Source of the DNA: Sphingobacteriia bacterium 24-36-13
Lineage (GTDB): Bacteria > Bacteroidota > Bacteroidia > Chitinophagales > Chitinophagaceae
Direction of reading: 5' to 3'
Assembly (NCBI GenBank): GCA_002281875.1
Contig: NCHN01000020.1
Location: 1 to 50,297 of the forward strand
DNA length: 50,297 bases
Positions within the stretch are counted from its first letter, which is position 1. Each line of letters starts with the position of its first letter. The notes beneath the pieces are model-generated. The model was not told the origin of the DNA, did not search any database, and saw nothing but the letters and a program-made list of their open reading frames with translations. Made by a program: the position numbers and the translations under genes. Below, piece after piece: positions 24,235-32,447 of the stretch.

Positions 24235-26691
24235 ATGAAAAATCTACTTAAAAAAGCTTTGTTGTTCAGCGTAACTGCCTTTAGCCTAGGTGCAAAGGCT
24301 CAACAAAATGCTTCAATTGTTACTGGAAAGATATTTTCCAATCAACAACCCCTTGAATCGGTAATGGTTAATTTGTTGAATGCCAAGGATTCATCCAAGG
24401 TAAAAACAGCCCTAACCGATAAAACAGGTACTTATTCAATTCAACTTACAACCAAAGGGAAATACTTGCTATTAGCCAATATGGTTGGATTTGAAAAATC
24501 CTATTTAGGACCCTTTGATTGGAACGGTTCAAATCAGGAAAAGTTACCTAATTGGCAATTAATTCCTTTAGCTAAAGGGTTAGCAGAAGTTACTGTAAGT
24601 TCTAAAAAGCCATTAATTGAACAAAAGGCAGACAGAACAATTGTAAATGTAGATGCATCTCCAACAAATGGTGGAGCAAATGCAATGGAGATTTTAGAAA
24701 AATCTCCTGGCATTTCAGTTGATAAAGACGGAAATATTAGTTTAAAAGGTAAAGAAGGTGTTGTAGTTTATATGGATGGCAGGCCCACATATTTATCTGG
24801 ACCTGATTTAGTGAATTTATTAAAGAACACGCAGGGTGCGCAGTTGGATCAAATAGAAATCATGACCAATCCTCCAGCTCGTTACGATGCAGCAGGTAAT
24901 GCAGGGGTGATTAATATTAAAACCAAAAAATCTAAAATAGTGGGTTTTAATGGTTCAGTAACTGCAGGTTATGGTCAAGGTGTGTATAGTAGAAACAATC
25001 AAAATATTCAATTAAACTATCGCAATAATAAATTCAATGTATTTGGAAATATTGGTAGGAACGAGCGTATTGGTTTTCAAAATATTGCCATAGACAGAAG
25101 ATTTATTGACGGCGGGTCTAAACAAATTGTATCTTTTTTTGAGCAGATTACAGATCGATCTACGTATAATCATTCTTATAACGGAAAAATTGGTCTAGAT
25201 TTTTACGCAACAAGTAAAACCACACTGGGATTGGTTTATAACGGATTCAATAATAAAGGAAATGGCAATTCAATTGGTGATATAAATATCTTTAATTCAC
25301 AACATAATTTGATTAATAAAACAATTGCTTACAATGGCAATGTTGATTCTTGGAAAAATTCAAGTATTAATTTCAATCTTAGACATGTATTAGATTCTAC
25401 AGGTCGTGAACTAACTTTTGATGCAGATTATTTAACCTATGATGGAAATACCAATTTATTTTTAAACAATGCTTATCAAAATAGTATTGGTCAAACTGTA
25501 GCTAAAACAGATAGTTTGTTTGGAAAGCTTCCGCAAATTATTAATATCTACACTGCAAAGATTGACTATGTTCATCCGCTAAAAAATAAGGCAAAATTTG
25601 AAGCTGGTTTAAAAACTAGTTTCGTAACAACCGATGCCAATGCTATATATGATACGTTATTTAATGGGGTGATGATGCGAGATTATAATAGAAGCAACCA
25701 TTTTGTGTACAAAGAAAATATCAATGCAGCCTATATCAATTATAGCAGGCCTTTAAGTACAAAACTAAATATGCAATTGGGTTTGAGAGCGGAGCAAACC
25801 ATTGCAAAAGGAGACCAGCGTACCACCAATGTTCAATTTAATAGAAATTATATTCAAGTATTTCCAACTGCATATCTACAATATGCTGCAAATGAAAAAA
25901 ACAGCTTCGTATTAAATTATGGCAAACGCATAAGAAGACCTGATTATCAAAGCCTTAATCCTTTCGTTGAGTTTTTAGATCGATATACATACGAGCAGGG
26001 TAACCCATATTTAAAGCCTCAATTCGCACACAATATTGAGTTGAGCCATACTTATAAAAGCTTCTTAACTACTACATTGAATTTTACCAAAACAACTGAT
26101 ATGATTCAACAGGTGATTATGCAAGATGATGCTAAAAATGAAACTTTTATTAAACAGGAAAACATTGCAACACAACAGCAAATAGGTCTATCTATCAATG
26201 CATTTAATCAATATACTAAATGGTGGAGTGGGAATATATATTTGAATGTGGCAAACAATAAATTAACTGGACCCATCAACAATGAAATGGTAAGCATTTC
26301 TGCCACCACATTTATGGCAAATATTAGTCAACAGTTTAAATTAAGCAAAGGATACAGTGCAGAACTAAGTGGTTTTTATAGATCTGAAGGATTAGAAGGC
26401 GTTTTTAGAATTAAACCTTTTGGAATTGTGAATATTGGACTTAGTAAACAAGTGATGAAAAACAAAGGAACCATCAGAATTAGCGTTAGAGATATATTCT
26501 GGTCTCAAAAGATAAAAGGTGAAAGTAAATACGGAACAGTAGATGCCAATTTTAGACAATTTAATGATAACCGAATTGCCAATATCAGTTTCACTTATCG
26601 CTTTAGTAAGGGTAAAGCAGCAGCTGGACCTAGAAAACGCGGAGGTGCAGATGATGAACAAAGCAGAGTAGGGGTAGATTCGGGCAAATAA
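24235..26691 (+). CDS. TonB-dependent receptor, outer-membrane beta-barrel (OMP_b-brl_3) family
   Basis: An 818-residue outer-membrane protein. The ATG at 24235 gives the signal peptide MKNLLKKALLFSVTAFSLGAKAQ. A carboxypeptidase-regulatory-like domain follows (about 28-105, with VMVNLLNAKDSSKVKTAL). The plug-like part is about 118-235, with MEILEKSPGISVDKDGNISLKG and IEIMTNPPARYDAAGNAGVINIKT, the hallmark of the OMP_b-brl_3 family. The barrel ends at ANISFTYRF. A basic, Gly-rich tail of about 27 residues follows, so the usual C-terminal aromatic is internal. The ligand is unknown; such receptors are often controlled by stress or cell-envelope systems. An inverted repeat upstream may be its operator. 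Confidence 0.9.
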   Translation: MKNLLKKALLFSVTAFSLGAKAQQNASIVTGKIFSNQQPLESVMVNLLNAKDSSKVKTALTDKTGTYSIQLTTKGKYLLLANMVGFEKSYLGPFDWNGSNQEKLPNWQLIPLAKGLAEVTVSSKKPLIEQKADRTIVNVDASPTNGGANAMEILEKSPGISVDKDGNISLKGKEGVVVYMDGRPTYLSGPDLVNLLKNTQGAQLDQIEIMTNPPARYDAAGNAGVINIKTKKSKIVGFNGSVTAGYGQGVYSRNNQNIQLNYRNNKFNVFGNIGRNERIGFQNIAIDRRFIDGGSKQIVSFFEQITDRSTYNHSYNGKIGLDFYATSKTTLGLVYNGFNNKGNGNSIGDINIFNSQHNLINKTIAYNGNVDSWKNSSINFNLRHVLDSTGRELTFDADYLTYDGNTNLFLNNAYQNSIGQTVAKTDSLFGKLPQIINIYTAKIDYVHPLKNKAKFEAGLKTSFVTTDANAIYDTLFNGVMMRDYNRSNHFVYKENINAAYINYSRPLSTKLNMQLGLRAEQTIAKGDQRTTNVQFNRNYIQVFPTAYLQYAANEKNSFVLNYGKRIRRPDYQSLNPFVEFLDRYTYEQGNPYLKPQFAHNIELSHTYKSFLTTTLNFTKTTDMIQQVIMQDDAKNETFIKQENIATQQQIGLSINAFNQYTKWWSGNIYLNVANNKLTGPINNEMVSISATTFMANISQQFKLSKGYSAELSGFYRSEGLEGVFRIKPFGIVNIGLSKQVMKNKGTIRISVRDIFWSQKIKGESKYGTVDANFRQFNDNRIANISFTYRFSKGKAAAGPRKRGGADDEQSRVGVDSGK

Positions 26692-26716
26692 GTATTTTCT
26701 CTCATGTCGTATATCC

Positions 26717-26746
26717 GGCCTTGGTTTCTACCAGGGCCTTTTTTTT
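26717..26746 (+). terminator. Terminator after TonB receptor, abutting the yajQ promoter
   Basis: GGCCTTGG (26717-26724) and CCAGGGCC (26731-26738) form an 8-bp stem with one G-U pair and a TTTCTA loop, followed by eight T. The yajQ -7 element begins 2 bases after the T run. Confidence 0.75.
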
Positions 26747-26747
26747 G

Positions 26748-26755
26748 TACCTTTG
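26748..26755 (+). promoter_or_regulatory. yajQ promoter -7 element
   Basis: TACCTTTG is an exact TAnnTTTG match, 13 bases before the ATG at 26769. The -33 region falls within the preceding terminator hairpin. Confidence 0.6.
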
Positions 26756-26768
26756 TAAAAAAACAATT

Positions 26769-27260
26769 ATGCCATCTTTTGATATTGCCAGCGCTGTAGA
26801 TATTCAGGTATTAGACAATGCCATCAATACAGTTAAAAAAGAAGTTGCAACTCGTTACGATTTCAGAGATACAGATGTTAAAGTAGACTTGAATAAAAAG
26901 GACTTTATCATTGCGCTAGAGGTAAATACCGAAATGCAAATGAAGCAATTGATTGATATTCTAATCAGTAGATCTATGAAACAAGGAATAGACGGAAATG
27001 CGTTCGACTTTTCTAAAGACGCTTACCCAAGTGGTAAAACCATCAAAAAAGAGGTATCAGTTAAAAACGGATTGCGCCAAGAAGATGCCAAAAAAATCGT
27101 CAAAATGGTTAAAGACAGTGGTGCCAAAGTTCAGGCAGCTATTATGGACGATATTATTAGGGTAACGGGTAAAAAATTAGATGATTTACAGGATGTAATT
27201 GCCAAATGTAAATCAGGAGATTTTGGTGTTCCCCTCCAATTTGTAAATATGAAGAGCTAA
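26769..27260 (+). CDS. yajQ: YajQ family nucleotide-binding protein
   Basis: A 163-residue YajQ-family (UPF0234) protein. The ATG at 26769 gives the family start [20 protein letters not shown]; an upstream in-frame TTG lies before the promoter and is excluded. Two tandem ferredoxin-like folds are expected. Conserved stretches include [13 protein letters not shown] and later [21 protein letters not shown], and near the end [19 protein letters not shown]. Family members bind nucleotides, and one in Xanthomonas binds cyclic di-GMP; the role here is not shown by the sequence. Confidence 0.93.
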   Translation: MPSFDIASAVDIQVLDNAINTVKKEVATRYDFRDTDVKVDLNKKDFIIALEVNTEMQMKQLIDILISRSMKQGIDGNAFDFSKDAYPSGKTIKKEVSVKNGLRQEDAKKIVKMVKDSGAKVQAAIMDDIIRVTGKKLDDLQDVIAKCKSGDFGVPLQFVNMKS

Positions 27261-27281
27261 AACTGAATATTTAGCCGCTTT

Positions 27282-27313
27282 TTTGGTTAAAAACGATAAA
27301 TACAGTACATTTG
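27282..27313 (+). promoter_or_regulatory. rpmE2 promoter
   Basis: TTTG at 27282-27285 and TACATTTG at 27306-27313 with a 20-base spacer fit the Bacteroidota consensus closely. The leader that follows contains the GTACGG-CCAAAT-CCGTAC hairpin (27335-27352) and a motif shared with the rpmI leader. Confidence 0.7.
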
Positions 27314-27333
27314 CACTCCAAATTTTAAATAAT

Positions 27334-27356
27334 CGTACGGCCAAATCCGTACCACC
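27334..27356 (+). promoter_or_regulatory. rpmE2 leader hairpin and shared motif
   Basis: A 6-bp hairpin, GTACGG (27335-27340) with CCGTAC (27347-27352), presents CCAAAT in its loop. The segment CGTACGGCCAAA...CCACC parallels CGTAAGGCCAAA...CCACC in the rpmI leader, at nearly the same distance from the promoter. Its role as a control element is inferred. Confidence 0.4.
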
Positions 27357-27369
27357 TAAACCAAATAGT

Positions 27370-27621
27370 ATGAAAAAAGGTATCCACCCAGAAAATTACC
27401 GTTTTGTTGTTTTCAAAGACATGAGTAACGGTACATCTTTCTTGAGTAAGTCTACAGCAGCTACCAAAGAAACCATTGTTTACGAAGATGGTAATGAATA
27501 TCCAGTAATCAAATTGGAGATTTCTAATACTTCTCACCCTTTTTACACTGGTAAGAATGTATTGGTTGACACTGCAGGTAGAATTGATAAGTTCAAAAAG
27601 CGTTACGCAAAGAAAGACTAG
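27370..27621 (+). CDS. rpmE2: 50S ribosomal protein L31 type B
   Basis: An 83-residue L31 paralogue of the zinc-free type: the start [21 protein letters not shown] lacks the CxxC of type A. Later conserved parts are [27 protein letters not shown] and the basic end [12 protein letters not shown]. The ATG at 27370 is chosen because the promoter and leader lie upstream, and in-frame earlier starts (TTG 27283) precede the transcription start. In many bacteria type B L31 replaces the zinc form under zinc limitation, but here it may be the only copy; that cannot be judged from this window. Confidence 0.95.
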   Translation: MKKGIHPENYRFVVFKDMSNGTSFLSKSTAATKETIVYEDGNEYPVIKLEISNTSHPFYTGKNVLVDTAGRIDKFKKRYAKKD

Positions 27622-27640
27622 TTCTCTCTTTCATATAACT

Positions 27641-27673
27641 AAATCCTGCTCCAACAACGGTGCAGGATTTTTT
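27641..27673 (+). terminator. Intrinsic terminator after rpmE2
   Basis: AAATCCTGC (27641-27649) pairs with GCAGGATTT (27662-27670) across a 12-base loop and is followed by TTT. Confidence 0.7.
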
Positions 27674-27689
27674 ATGCAATATCATTGAT

Positions 27690-27697
27690 TACCTTTA
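27690..27697 (+). promoter_or_regulatory. Candidate -7 element for bshB1-aguB-aguA
   Basis: TACCTTTA differs from TAnnTTTG only in the last base and is 15 bases before the bshB1 ATG. No good -33 element precedes it. Confidence 0.35.
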
Positions 27698-27712
27698 TCA
27701 TAATTAAACTTT

Positions 27713-28444
27713 ATGCAACTAGATATACTGGCTTTTGGGGTTCATCCGGATGATGTAGAACTAAGTTGTTCTGGTACAATTTTGGCTTCAATAGCTCAAG
27801 GGAAAAAAGTAGGAATCATCGATTTAACTCGAGGCGAATTAGGCACAAGGGGTTCTGCTGATATTAGAGATATTGAAGCGGCCAACGCTGCAAAAATATT
27901 GGGTGTACATCATCGAGAAAATTTACGGATGGCCGATGGTTTTTTTGAACATTCTCAAGAAAATATACTCAAAATCGTTCGTGTAATTAGACAATATAAG
28001 CCCAGTATTATTTTAGCCAATGCCTTAGAAGACCGGCATCCAGATCATGGTAGGAGTGCAAAACTGGTTGCGGATGCAGCGTTTTTAGCAGGTTTAAGAA
28101 AAATTGAAACGGTAGATGAAAAAGGAAATCCACAGGAAGCTTTTAGACCAACCAATGTTTTTCATTATATACAAGATCGAGTGTTAACGCCCCATTTTGT
28201 AGTAGATATTACGCCCTTTTATGAAACCAAGATGGAATCAATAAGAGCGTACACTACCCAGTTTTATAATACAGATTTAAACGAACCCAATACCTATATT
28301 TCTTCTCCACAATTTTTAGAAACGGTTAAAGGGAGAGATTTAATGATGGGAAAGAGAATTGGCGTTTTATATGCTGAGGGTTACTTAACAGAAAAAACGA
28401 TTGGTGTTAATAATTTAGACCATTTAATTCAGATAACTACCTAA
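27713..28444 (+). CDS. bshB1: Bacillithiol biosynthesis deacetylase BshB1
   Basis: LmbE-family zinc deacetylase predicted to remove the acetyl group from GlcNAc-malate in bacillithiol synthesis. It has 243 residues. The metal-binding motif His11-Pro-Asp-Asp14 (FGVHPDDVEL) and the second motif His109-Pro-Asp-His112 (DRHPDHGRSA) are intact. LTRGELGTRGSADIR and the late YAEGY are typical of BshB1. It is the first gene of a tight operon; the next ATG begins 1 base after its stop. BshA and BshC are not in this window. A general LmbE-type deacetylase of other specificity is the alternative, but the bacilliredoxin gene nearby favours bacillithiol. Confidence 0.88.
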   Translation: MQLDILAFGVHPDDVELSCSGTILASIAQGKKVGIIDLTRGELGTRGSADIRDIEAANAAKILGVHHRENLRMADGFFEHSQENILKIVRVIRQYKPSIILANALEDRHPDHGRSAKLVADAAFLAGLRKIETVDEKGNPQEAFRPTNVFHYIQDRVLTPHFVVDITPFYETKMESIRAYTTQFYNTDLNEPNTYISSPQFLETVKGRDLMMGKRIGVLYAEGYLTEKTIGVNNLDHLIQITT

Positions 28445-28445
28445 T

Positions 28446-29321
28446 ATGTCAAAAGTAAAAGTAGGAATGGTGCAAATGTCTTGCACTGGAGTTCAACAAG
28501 ATAATTTGGCCAAGGCAATTGGAGGGATCAAAGATGCTGCTGCAAAAGGCGCTCAAATTGTTTGCTTACAAGAGCTATTTACTTCACTCTATTTTTGTGA
28601 TGTAGAGGATTATGAAAATTTCAAATTAGCAGAAGCTATTCCTGGAGCAACTACCGATACTTTGGGGAAATTAGCCGCCGAGTTAAATGTGGTTATTATT
28701 GCTTCATTATTTGAAAAGCGTACACAAGGATTATATCATAATACCACTGCAGTAATTGATGCAGATGGAAGTTATTTAGGGAAATATCGCAAAATGCATA
28801 TCCCAGACGATCCCGCTTATTACGAGAAATTTTATTTCACTCCTGGAGATTTGGGGTACAAAGTATTCAAAACCAAATTTGCCACATTAGGGGTTTTAAT
28901 TTGTTGGGATCAATGGTATCCCGAAGCAGCTAGAATTACTTCTTTAATGGGTGCTGAAATTTTATTTTATCCAACTGCAATTGGTTGGGCTACTTCTCAA
29001 GATGAAGTAACCAACAATGAACAATACAATGCTTGGCAAACCATTCAGAGAAGCCATGCAGTTGCCAATGGAGTACATGTAGTAAGTGTAAATAGGGTAG
29101 GTTTAGAACAAAACGGAGCAATGAAATTCTGGGGTGGATCATTTGTTTCTAATCCATTTGGAAGCCTTATTTATAAAGCATCTCATGAGGATGAAGAGAC
29201 CACTGTGATAGAATTGGATTTGGCAAAAACAGATCAGTATAGAACCCATTGGCCTTTTTTAAGAGACAGAAGAATAGATTCATACCAGCCCATTACTAAA
29301 AGATTTATTGACGAAGATTAA
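28446..29321 (+). CDS. aguB: N-carbamoylputrescine amidase
   Basis: Nitrilase-superfamily amidase that hydrolyses N-carbamoylputrescine to putrescine, CO2 and ammonia. It has 291 residues. The catalytic triad is visible: Glu43 (CLQELFTSLYF), Lys116 (KYRKMHIPDD) and Cys153 (LICWDQWYPEAAR). The WDQWYPE context after the Cys is characteristic of the AguB branch. It lies between bshB1 (1-base gap) and aguA (7-base gap), and its neighbour's product is its substrate, which makes the specificity strong. Confidence 0.94.
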   Translation: MSKVKVGMVQMSCTGVQQDNLAKAIGGIKDAAAKGAQIVCLQELFTSLYFCDVEDYENFKLAEAIPGATTDTLGKLAAELNVVIIASLFEKRTQGLYHNTTAVIDADGSYLGKYRKMHIPDDPAYYEKFYFTPGDLGYKVFKTKFATLGVLICWDQWYPEAARITSLMGAEILFYPTAIGWATSQDEVTNNEQYNAWQTIQRSHAVANGVHVVSVNRVGLEQNGAMKFWGGSFVSNPFGSLIYKASHEDEETTVIELDLAKTDQYRTHWPFLRDRRIDSYQPITKRFIDED

Positions 29322-29328
29322 TATTGTT

Positions 29329-30381
29329 ATGATTTCTTTAGACCAAGTTCCCGCCATATTAGGATATGAATTTCCAGCAGAGTTTGCAAAACATGAAGCT
29401 ACTTGGTTAAGTTGGCCTCATAAAGAAGCCAGTTGGCCTGGTAAAATTGAAAGTATTTATCCTAACTATAGTTTGTTTGTGAAATACTTAGCAATGAGTG
29501 AGACAGTTCGAATTAATGTTGCTAACGAAGCCATGGAAAACTTTGCAAAGCATCATTTAAATAATGCTGGGGTGAATATGTCTGCTGTTGAGTTTTTTTA
29601 TCATCCAACCAATGATGCTTGGTGCAGAGATCATGGACCTTCTTTTTTAATTAATCAACACGCTGAATATAAAAAGGTAGTAGTAGATTGGAATTATAAT
29701 GCTTGGGGTAACAAATACCCTCCTTTCGATTTAGATGATGTGATACCTTCCAAAATTGGAAAACACTTCAACCTTCCCGTTTATCATCCAGGCATTGTAA
29801 TGGAGGGAGGCTCAGTCGAATTTAATGGTGCAGGTACTTTGCTCACTTCTACCTGCTGTTTGTTAAACCAGAATCGTAACCCACATCTATCTTTAGAGGA
29901 AATAGAAGCGTATTTAGAGAACTTTTATGGTGTAAAACAAATTCTTTGGGTATCTGAAGGCATAGTTGGAGACGATACCGATGGTCATATTGATGACACT
30001 GTTCGTTTTGTAAACGAAGACACGGTCATTACCGTAATAGAAGAAAGCAAATCAGATGAGAATTATTCATTGCTTCAAACCAATTTACAAGAATTGAAGA
30101 GAATGAGATTGTTGTCGGGTAAACAATTAAATATTGTTGAAATTCCGATGCCAGACGCGGTTATTTATGAAGACCAACGATTACCAGCTTCCTATGCTAA
30201 TTTTTATATCAGTAATCAACACGTGATTGTACCTACTTTTAATTGTAATAAAGATGATAAGGCTTTAAGTATTATTCAATCTTGTTTTACCAATAGAGAA
30301 GTAGTTGGTATTGATTCAACGGATATTATTTGGGGCTTAGGTAGTTTCCATTGCTTAAGTCAACAAGAACCAGCAGTTTAA
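29329..30381 (+). CDS. aguA: Agmatine deiminase
   Basis: Guanidino-group-modifying enzyme that converts agmatine to N-carbamoylputrescine and ammonia. The ATG at 29329 gives 350 residues; an in-frame TTG at 29308 inside aguB is a poorer start. Family motifs are FPAEFAKHEATWLSWPH at the N-terminus, WCRDHGP, VMEGGSVEFNG and DTDGHIDDTVRF with the catalytic His. The C-terminal nucleophile Cys342 is in GLGSFHCLSQQEP, where the usual glycine-rich stretch is slightly changed (GLGSF in place of GGGxx). Together with aguB and speA it completes putrescine synthesis from arginine. Its stop is 5 bases from the convergent methyltransferase. Confidence 0.94.
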   Translation: MISLDQVPAILGYEFPAEFAKHEATWLSWPHKEASWPGKIESIYPNYSLFVKYLAMSETVRINVANEAMENFAKHHLNNAGVNMSAVEFFYHPTNDAWCRDHGPSFLINQHAEYKKVVVDWNYNAWGNKYPPFDLDDVIPSKIGKHFNLPVYHPGIVMEGGSVEFNGAGTLLTSTCCLLNQNRNPHLSLEEIEAYLENFYGVKQILWVSEGIVGDDTDGHIDDTVRFVNEDTVITVIEESKSDENYSLLQTNLQELKRMRLLSGKQLNIVEIPMPDAVIYEDQRLPASYANFYISNQHVIVPTFNCNKDDKALSIIQSCFTNREVVGIDSTDIIWGLGSFHCLSQQEPAV

Positions 30382-30386
30382 ATAAC

Positions 30387-30971
30387 TTACTTAAGTACGG
30401 CTATAAAAAACAACTCGGTATTTGCTCGTGGAGCAACTGAATTATGACAGGGTGTTAGCGTTTGAAAATTAAAGTGAGAACTAAATAGTTGAAGATAGCT
30501 GTCTCTGTCTCCACCAAAAGGAGGCCCTCCTTCAAACGCTCTATTAAATAAAAGGCCAACTAATTTTCCATTTTGCTTTAATAAGCTTGCCATATGATTT
30601 ACATAATTGTTCCTCAAAACTGGGTCGAGTGCACAAAAGAAAGTTTGCTCTATGATTAAATCATACTTTCCTTCCCACTTAAAAAAATCGGTCTCAATAA
30701 ATTGAATGCTTTTTTGATTAGGATACTTCTCTTGAAGAACTTGAATTACACTTGGTGCGATGTCAATCACTGTAATATTGGTAAATCCTTGCTCCATTAA
30801 ATAAACAGCTTCATAGCTATTGCCAGCGCCAGGAATTAAGATGGATAAATTTTTATCAGCTAACTGATCAATATATGTTTTTAAAGGAGGTGAAACCACC
30901 CCCAAATCCCAATGTGAAGCGTTGTTTAAATAACGTTCATTCCAATAATCGGCAGATAAAAATTCAGTCAT
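30387..30971 (-). CDS. TPMT-like SAM-dependent methyltransferase
   Basis: Class I methyltransferase of 194 residues resembling the thiopurine S-methyltransferase family. The N-terminal YWNERYLNNASHWDLGVVSPPL has the family's W-D-G-x-P pattern. The SAM-binding motif is LIPGAGNSYEAVYL near 45-58, followed by the acidic VIDIAP. A conserved late EQTFFCALDP segment corresponds to the post-II motif. The natural substrate of bacterial members is unclear (thiols, selenium or halide species are known in relatives). Its ATG overlaps the smpB stop by 1 base (TAATG), so it is the last gene of accD-smpB-methyltransferase. Confidence 0.85.
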   Translation of the reverse strand: MTEFLSADYWNERYLNNASHWDLGVVSPPLKTYIDQLADKNLSILIPGAGNSYEAVYLMEQGFTNITVIDIAPSVIQVLQEKYPNQKSIQFIETDFFKWEGKYDLIIEQTFFCALDPVLRNNYVNHMASLLKQNGKLVGLLFNRAFEGGPPFGGDRDSYLQLFSSHFNFQTLTPCHNSVAPRANTELFFIAVLK

Positions 30972-31402
30972 TATCCTAAAAAGCGTTTCATTTCTTTATC
31001 TAAATCTCTATTCTTGATTGTCTCTCTTTTATCGTGTAATTTTTTACCCCTGGCCAAACCAATTTCAACTTTTACAAAACCCTTGTCAGAAAAAAATACT
31101 TTTAAAGGAATAACCGTATAACCCTTGTCTTTTAGCTTCAATTGAAGCTTCTTGAGTTCTCTCTTATTTAATAATAATTTTCTATCGTGAACCGCAATAT
31201 GGTTGTTAGCAGTACCATGGGAGTATTCAGCAATGTATAATCCTCTAACCCATAATTCCCCATCATCAAATAGACAGAATGCATCATTAAAACTGAGTTT
31301 TCCTTCTCGAATAGACTTTACTTCGGTCCCCAGTAAAACAATACCAGCCACATATTTATCTTCAATATGGTAATTAAAATAAGCCTGTCTATTGTTCATC
31401 AT
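30971..31402 (-). CDS. smpB: SsrA-binding protein SmpB
   Basis: tmRNA partner for rescue of stalled ribosomes. It has 143 residues, near the usual 150-160. Conserved stretches are NRQAYFNYHIEDKYVAGIVLLGTEVKSIREGK at the N-terminus (shown in part), FVKVEIGLARGKKLHDKRE and the basic C-terminal tail IKNRDLDKEMKRFLG. Two adjacent ATG codons (31402, 31399) could start it. The start overlaps the accD stop by 1 base. No tmRNA gene is seen in this window. Confidence 0.95.
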   Translation of the reverse strand: MMNNRQAYFNYHIEDKYVAGIVLLGTEVKSIREGKLSFNDAFCLFDDGELWVRGLYIAEYSHGTANNHIAVHDRKLLLNKRELKKLQLKLKDKGYTVIPLKVFFSDKGFVKVEIGLARGKKLHDKRETIKNRDLDKEMKRFLG

Positions 31403-32328
31403 TAGCTTCGGAATAAATGAACCAGCTGAGCCAGTTTGTCTTTGAGGTTTTTCCTATCAACTATAAAGTCTAGGAAACCATGTTCTAATAAAAACTCACT
31501 TCGCTGGAAACCTTCTGGAAGGTCTTTCTTAATGGTTTCTTTGATAACCCTTGGACCTGCAAATCCAATTAAAGCGCCAGGTTCAGCAATATTCAAATCT
31601 CCTAACATACCAAAACTTGCAGAAATGCCCCCAAATGTAGGGTCGGTAAGCATAGAGATATATGGTAATTTGGCGTCGCTTAATTGAGATAGTTTTCCGC
31701 TGGTCTTGGCCAATTGCATTAAGCTAAAGGCACTTTCCATCATACGAGCACCACCGCTTTTACTAATTACTAAGTAGGGGAGTTTGTTTTCAATACAATA
31801 ATCTACAGCTCTACTAAACTTTTCGCCCATCACACTTCCTAAAGATCCACCAATAAACTCAAAATCCATACAAGCAATAACCAAACCCTCTCCATTTGCT
31901 TTGCCTACAGCAACTCTCATAGAGTCTTTCAAATTGGTTTTTGAATGTATATCATCTAGCCTTTTTTGGTAAGGCTTTAGGTCGGTAAATCCTAAGAAGT
32001 CTTTACTTTTAATTTCGTCGTATAGAACAGTATATTCCTTATTGTCGAAAATAATGTCGAAATATTCTTCACTACCAATACGATGATGGTGATTGCATTT
32101 TAAACATACAAAAAGGTTTTCTTTTAATTCATTGGTAGTACAAATGTAGTTACACTCAGGACATTTGTTCCACAGCCCTTCAGGGGTTTCTTTTTTATCC
32201 GCAGTAGAAGTTTGAATATTCCTACTCTTACGGGTAAACCATCTTGACTTTGCAGGCTCGGTAGGCTGAGTTGTTTCTTCACTACCTGTTAAATTCTGTT
32301 CTATGTCTTCTTCACGCTCTTTTTTCAT
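31402..32328 (-). CDS. accD: Acetyl-CoA carboxylase carboxyltransferase subunit beta
   Basis: Beta subunit of the carboxyltransferase that makes malonyl-CoA for fatty-acid synthesis. The ATG at 32328 is preferred to an upstream in-frame TTG (32343), giving 308 residues. After a charged N-terminal extension of about 45 residues comes the four-Cys zinc ribbon (CPEC near 58 and CLKC near 77). The crotonase-like core has IACMDFEFIGGSLGSVMGEK and SGGARMMESAFSLMQ, followed by DPTFGGISASFGMLGD and GFAGPRVI. The alpha subunit is not in the window. It begins a short operon with smpB and a methyltransferase. Confidence 0.95.
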   Translation of the reverse strand: MKKEREEDIEQNLTGSEETTQPTEPAKSRWFTRKSRNIQTSTADKKETPEGLWNKCPECNYICTTNELKENLFVCLKCNHHHRIGSEEYFDIIFDNKEYTVLYDEIKSKDFLGFTDLKPYQKRLDDIHSKTNLKDSMRVAVGKANGEGLVIACMDFEFIGGSLGSVMGEKFSRAVDYCIENKLPYLVISKSGGARMMESAFSLMQLAKTSGKLSQLSDAKLPYISMLTDPTFGGISASFGMLGDLNIAEPGALIGFAGPRVIKETIKKDLPEGFQRSEFLLEHGFLDFIVDRKNLKDKLAQLVHLFRS

Positions 32329-32379
32329 ATATCGTGCAATCAAATTGGGGCGGAAAGATAATCAATTATCAAATAATTG

Positions 32380-32425
32380 GGTCAAAATATAAACTCCAAA
32401 CAGTGTTTAATCACCATTTGGAGTT
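32380..32425 (-). terminator. Terminator after fbaA
   Basis: On the minus strand AACTCCAAA (32425-32417) pairs with TTTGGAGTT (32400-32392) across a 16-base loop and is followed by TATATTTT. It separates fbaA from accD. Confidence 0.6.
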
Positions 32426-32447
32426 CAATTTGGCTTAACAGTAAATT

